Source: Candidatus Woesearchaeota archaeon | Lineage (GTDB): Archaea > Nanobdellota > Nanobdellia > Woesearchaeales > GW2011-AR9 | Length of the DNA stretch: 14,134 bases | NCBI GenBank assembly: GCA_016213985.1 | Contig: JACRPJ010000085.1 | Span: forward strand, 1-14,134 | Direction of reading: 5' to 3' | Part shown: in pieces, positions 11,307 through 14,134 of the stretch | Numbering within the stretch: position 1 is the stretch's first letter | Layout: each line of letters begins with the position of its first letter | The notes under the pieces: generated by a model | Database searches by the model: none | The model's input: the letters and a program-made list of their open reading frames with translations, nothing else | Told to the model about the DNA's origin: nothing | Made by a program: the position numbers and the translations under genes

Positions 11307-12023
11307 ATGAAGAAAACTCTTACTTCGTTTTTAGCAGGAGCAACTTTTATCGTGATTTCGGCAACTGCTTACCCTTTATTCATGGGTCCTGATTTAAGGT
11401 CACCAACGTATCAACCAGCAGTAAAAGAAAGCGCGGTCGGGCAAGCTGCGACGGGTATCCCCCGAGTCATTATTCAAGAAAGTGAGACTTTAAGCTCAAA
11501 CTTTGCTTGTTTGGGGGAATGGGTAAAAAGGACCCAATATAATTTGATTATTAGAGCTGGAGAAAAACCCGCAGAAATAATTCCTTATTTAGGTGTAGTG
11601 GGAGTGCCCGCAGAGAAGATTCAAGAATTGATGAGAGCAAGTAATTTAGAGAAAATCGTGGGAAAAGCCCTTGCTCAGGAAGATCGTTGTTTCTTATTTC
11701 AGCCTCTGCTCGAAGATGCTACTCTTAGTTTTGTGCATTATGGGGAATGTCCACCCCAACTACCCGTTTTTTACTACATTAGTGGAAAGGTTCAGAGTGC
11801 ATTAATCCAAGGGAATGGAACTTTGCTGACTTTTCAGGATTCACTATCCACTCCGGCTCGCTCTTGGAATGTAGCATTACCCCTCGGATTAAGAATTAAT
11901 GCCGGAGAAGAAGTGAAAGTATATAGCCGCAAAGGTTTACCTCCTAATGGAGGACAAATTGAGGAAATTGATCAACTAAGTGTACTCAAAGAAGGCGAAC
12001 CTGAGTTTGTGTACAAACCCTAA
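11307..12023 (+). CDS. secreted or membrane-anchored protein, unrecognised (238 aa)
   Basis: ATG 11307, eight bases after GGGG, is preferred over an in-frame TTG at 11301. The N-terminus MKKTLTSFLAGATFIVISAT has two lysines and a hydrophobic core followed by AYPLFMG, a signal peptide or single N-terminal anchor. The remaining part is a soluble domain with several prolines, two beta-rich stretches (SFVHYGECPPQLPVFYYISG and GNGTLLTFQDSLSTPARSWN) and four cysteines outside the signal, which might form disulfides on the cell surface. I recognise no family. It sits downstream of the divergent tRNA-Leu and converges on an HTH regulator. Confidence 0.75.
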   Translation: MKKTLTSFLAGATFIVISATAYPLFMGPDLRSPTYQPAVKESAVGQAATGIPRVIIQESETLSSNFACLGEWVKRTQYNLIIRAGEKPAEIIPYLGVVGVPAEKIQELMRASNLEKIVGKALAQEDRCFLFQPLLEDATLSFVHYGECPPQLPVFYYISGKVQSALIQGNGTLLTFQDSLSTPARSWNVALPLGLRINAGEEVKVYSRKGLPPNGGQIEEIDQLSVLKEGEPEFVYKP

Positions 12024-12041
12024 GTATTTTTTAATTTTAAT

Positions 12042-12437
12042 CTAACCCAAATCCTCATCAATTTCTTTAGCCACTTTTTCCATTTCCCGAAAAACGTCTT
12101 CCATATCCCGATGAATCTGCTCAATTAGTCTTTCAATATTCCCTTCTCTGAGGATATAACCTTCTTTTTCTTTTACTACGATTCCTGCATCCATCAACTT
12201 GTGTAAGTGATGTACTACTGTTCCTCTCGTCAGGTTTAGCCTGCGGGCAATTTCGTCTGAAGAGACGGGTTCATTGTGCTTAGAGGATTTTACCAGAGTA
12301 ATAAATAACCTAAAGCAGCTACTATCCCTATCTCTAAGGTTGAACAGGCCCAGAGAACTGCCTAACCATTGCAACTCTTCGTTGATGTTCGGCTTGTTGT
12401 CTTTTCTGATTTTAAGTATGGTAATACGCTGGCTCAT
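12042..12437 (-). CDS. winged-helix transcription regulator
   Basis: The 131-aa protein has a winged helix in its middle: VSSDEIARRLNLTRGTVVHH followed by LHKLMDAGIVVKEKEGYILR, the recognition helix and wing of ArsR/MarR-like archaeal regulators. The N-terminal part (GLFNLRDRDSSCFRLFITLV) begins the domain, and the C-terminus (IERLIEQIHRDMEDVFREME) is a coiled coil suitable for dimerisation. ATG 12437 has a TATA-like box 22-32 bases upstream, so the mRNA is probably leaderless. It is divergent from S17e-Alba, with a long inverted repeat between their promoters that could be its operator. Confidence 0.85.
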   Translation of the reverse strand: MSQRITILKIRKDNKPNINEELQWLGSSLGLFNLRDRDSSCFRLFITLVKSSKHNEPVSSDEIARRLNLTRGTVVHHLHKLMDAGIVVKEKEGYILREGNIERLIEQIHRDMEDVFREMEKVAKEIDEDLG

Positions 12438-12458
12438 AAGCTGGAGTAATCATTTGGC

Positions 12459-12469
12459 GTATATAAAAG
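12459..12469 (-). promoter_or_regulatory. TATA-like box for the winged-helix regulator
   Basis: CTTTTATATAC on the minus strand, 22-32 bases before ATG 12437. Confidence 0.55.
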
Positions 12470-12479
12470 TTTCTCGGGA

Positions 12480-12521
12480 AGGGTATAGTCAGATTACCGG
12501 TGCTGGCAATCTGACTATGCC
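12480..12521. promoter_or_regulatory. 14-bp inverted repeat between divergent promoters, possible operator
   Basis: GGTATAGTCAGATT and AATCTGACTATGCC pair over 14 bases (one G-T pair) around a 12-base spacer. It lies between the TATA box of the regulator and that of S17e, so it could bind a dimeric regulator such as the adjacent winged-helix protein. It could equally be a hairpin like the other palindromes here. Confidence 0.5.
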
Positions 12522-12535
12522 ACACTAAAGAAAAA

Positions 12536-12546
12536 TTTATAAATTA
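12536..12546 (+). promoter_or_regulatory. TATA-like box for S17e-Alba
   Basis: TTTATAAATTA, 22-32 bases before ATG 12568; nearly leaderless transcription of the S17e-Alba pair. Confidence 0.55.
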
Positions 12547-12567
12547 CTCCCTAGTATGGAATAAACC

Positions 12568-12756
12568 ATGGGACGAATAAAGACTACGCTTATCAAGAGA
12601 AAAACTAAAGAATTGCTTAAGACACAGGGAGAACATTTTAGTGCTGAATTCTCGCAAAATAAGCTCGTGACGAGGAAGTATACTGATATTTCCAGCAAGA
12701 AACTCAGGAATATTGTTGCTGGTTACATGACCCGGCTTAAGAAGAGAGAAGCATAA
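12568..12756 (+). CDS. rps17e: ribosomal protein S17e
   Basis: The 62-aa product begins MGRIKTTLIKRKTKELLKTQ and ends with SKKLRNIVAGYMTRLKKREA, the complete archaeal/eukaryotic S17e fold: a basic helical domain that binds 16S rRNA near the head of the small subunit. Length is typical of archaea (60-70 aa). The family is absent from bacteria, so it supports archaeal origin. The Alba gene begins 23 bases downstream on the same strand, probably in one transcript. Confidence 0.95.
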   Translation: MGRIKTTLIKRKTKELLKTQGEHFSAEFSQNKLVTRKYTDISSKKLRNIVAGYMTRLKKREA

Positions 12757-12779
12757 AAATAGACCAGGAGGGAGAGAAA

Positions 12780-13061
12780 ATGAGCGACGACAATTCTATA
12801 TTTATTGGTAACAAGCCTTTCATGAACTATGTTACGGGAGTAGTAATCCAGTTTACTACCAAAGGCGCAGGTGAAGTATGCATCAAAGCCAGAGGGAAGT
12901 TTATTTCCCGAGCAGTGGATGTTGCCGAAGTGTCCAGCAAACGATTTCTGGACAACAATGTAGTGGTAAAAGACGTTAAAATTGACAGTGAGCAGTTTGA
13001 GAACAAAGAAGGCCGGCAAGTAAGAGTAAGTAACATCGAAATAACCTTAGCCAGGAAGTAA
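12780..13061 (+). CDS. albA: Alba chromatin protein
   Basis: The 93-aa product matches Alba from NSIFIGNKPFMNYVTGVVIQ through VCIKARGKFISRAVDVAEVS to the C-terminal VKIDSEQFENKEGRQVRVSN and a final strand. The Lys in FIGNKPFMNY is the position of the acetylatable Lys16 region, and KARGKFISRAV is the DNA-binding loop. Alba is a small dimeric nucleic-acid-binding protein that packages DNA and binds RNA in many archaea. AGGAGGGAG lies a few bases before the ATG, a strong Shine-Dalgarno, as expected for the second gene of the transcript. The 13062-13187 spacer after it contains AGGTATATTTAGGTATAT (a short direct repeat) but no gene that I can support. Confidence 0.95.
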   Translation: MSDDNSIFIGNKPFMNYVTGVVIQFTTKGAGEVCIKARGKFISRAVDVAEVSSKRFLDNNVVVKDVKIDSEQFENKEGRQVRVSNIEITLARK

Positions 13062-13187
13062 GAGGTTTAGGTTCAATTTCCAGGTATATTTAGGTATATA
13101 TTTCATCATCCAATGATTACGGAGAAATTATCATAAAAGATGGGAAGTACGTAATTTTTGGTGACCTTAACTTTTAATGTGGACCAC

Positions 13188-14126
13188 TTATTTTTTAGCT
13201 AACGCCCCCATTTCTTTCTTTATTACCGATAATGTTTTCATTCGGGACAGTTTGTTTCTTAATTTATTGCTTCCAGAAATTCCCTTAGTAAAGCTCTGGG
13301 CATGAAAGCGGATATTGTTGATATCAACTTTATACTTCTGAGTGAATTCAAAGTACTTCAAGAAATCTCCCAACTGCTGCTGGAGACTTCCCTGAGTATA
13401 CCTCCCATATTTCTGGTAATCTTTAATCTGTCTAAATAAGTAGGGATTGCCGATGGCTCCTCGGCCGATCATGACCAAATCACAGTTAGTTTCTCGTTTC
13501 ATCCGTGCATAATCTTCAACCGTTTTTACGTCCCCATTTCCGGCGACGGGAATAGACACCTTCTCTTTGACTGCTTTGATCCATTTCCAATCAGCTTTTC
13601 CCGTATAGCCTTGCCGTTGTGTTCGGGCATGAACAGTAATCATGCTGACCCCGGCTTCTTCACAAATTTGGGCTATTTTTAACACGTTGATTCTTCTCGA
13701 GTTTATGCCCAGACGAATTTTGCAGGTTATGGGAATGTCCACTGCAGAAGAAACTGCCTGCACAATTTCTTTTACCTTGCTCGGACGCGCTAATAAAGCG
13801 CTTCCGGCTCCCTGGCGGATGACTTTTGCAGCAGGACAGCCAAAATTCAAGTCGATAATTTCACATTTATTCGCACATAATTTGGCAGAAAGGACTAGAT
13901 CAGTGGTATTTTGCCCAAACAATTGGATTACCCGAGGCTTTTCTTCCGGGACCACATCAATCATGCTTAAAGTGGCTCTATTCCCCCGAGCCAGAGCACT
14001 GGCGGAAATCATTTCCGTTACCGCTAAACCCGCCCCATATTTCCGGCATAACAAACGGAAAGCTACATCAGTTACACCAGCCATGGGTGCGAGCACTGTG
14101 TCAGAAGAGGGTTTGGGAAAGTGCAT
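13188..14126 (-). CDS. dus: tRNA dihydrouridine synthase
   Basis: The 312-aa product is a Dus: an FMN-binding TIM barrel starting VLAPMAGVTDVAFRLLCRKY, the catalytic-cysteine motif LNFGCPAAKV (around residue 98), then CKIRLG, VHARTQRQGYTGKADW, VAGNGD and MIGRGAIGNPYLFRQ. The helical C-terminal domain binds tRNA. Dus reduces specific uridines in the D-loop and elsewhere using NADPH. ATG 14126 fits the family start, but only eight bases of the window precede it with no in-frame stop, so a longer N-terminus cannot be excluded. It converges on Alba. Confidence 0.93.
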   Translation of the reverse strand: MHFPKPSSDTVLAPMAGVTDVAFRLLCRKYGAGLAVTEMISASALARGNRATLSMIDVVPEEKPRVIQLFGQNTTDLVLSAKLCANKCEIIDLNFGCPAAKVIRQGAGSALLARPSKVKEIVQAVSSAVDIPITCKIRLGINSRRINVLKIAQICEEAGVSMITVHARTQRQGYTGKADWKWIKAVKEKVSIPVAGNGDVKTVEDYARMKRETNCDLVMIGRGAIGNPYLFRQIKDYQKYGRYTQGSLQQQLGDFLKYFEFTQKYKVDINNIRFHAQSFTKGISGSNKLRNKLSRMKTLSVIKKEMGALAKK

Positions 14127-14134
14127 ACTCCCAG

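Noticed and set aside
13087..13176. Short coding-like stretch (NDYGEIIIKDGKYVIFGDL) after Alba
   Set aside because: It has no start codon and follows a TAG; at most it is a remnant of a lost gene.

Overview
The window looks archaeal. It encodes a ribosomal protein S17e, an Alba chromatin protein and an archaeal-type OBG/YchF GTPase. Many genes have AT-rich TATA-like boxes centred about 25-30 bases before the start codon, which suggests leaderless mRNAs. Its tRNA genes carry introns with bulge-helix-bulge (BHB) splice motifs. Short spacers, AT-rich DNA, small proteins and tRNAs crowded with tiny introns would suit a reduced DPANN-type archaeon, but that placement is an inference; I cannot name a lineage.

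Layout. 1-203: start of the GTPase gene, leaving on the minus strand. 451-2180: a PIN-like protein with an in-frame palindromic insertion, a small zinc-ribbon protein, a tiny ORF and an unrecognised protein. 2249-4994: the tldD-tldE metalloprotease pair. 5166-5627: an unrecognised protein. 5690-6120: a non-coding tract packed with hairpins. 6199-6376: tRNA-Thr preceded by a second, partial copy of its 5' end. 6567-7413: HEPN-MNT pair. 7650-8195: HTH-CBS regulator. 8192-8891: truD-like gene with a frameshift and no middle domain. 9064-10038: an unrecognised protein made of two copies of one domain. 10056-10159: nested inverted repeat. 10145-10648: possible GHKL-fold protein. 10726-11181: convergent tRNA-Lys (two introns) and tRNA-Leu (four introns). 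11307-12023: a secreted or membrane-anchored protein. 12042-13061: HTH regulator divergent from S17e-Alba, with a 14-bp inverted repeat between them. 13188-14126: tRNA dihydrouridine synthase.

The most striking signals are in non-coding DNA. First, the tRNA genes are interrupted many times. The insertions in tRNA-Lys and tRNA-Leu can be folded so that EndA-type splicing restores a normal cloverleaf; tRNA-Leu(UAG) would need four introns removed from one 230-nt gene. Second, two loci (1099-1162 and 6063-6116) share a core of the form TTCG-NN-CTGAAG-NN-CG-R-GGTTT, in which the N positions and the outer stems differ but stay complementary. One copy is outside genes; the other lies in frame within the PIN-like gene. 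This points to a palindromic repeat family under structural constraint. Third, 5690-6062 holds many short hairpins, several of which begin AGAA and end TTCT. RNA-related functions are frequent here (S17e, Alba, Dus, a TruD remnant, PIN and MNT/HEPN proteins, three tRNAs), but no single operon joins them.
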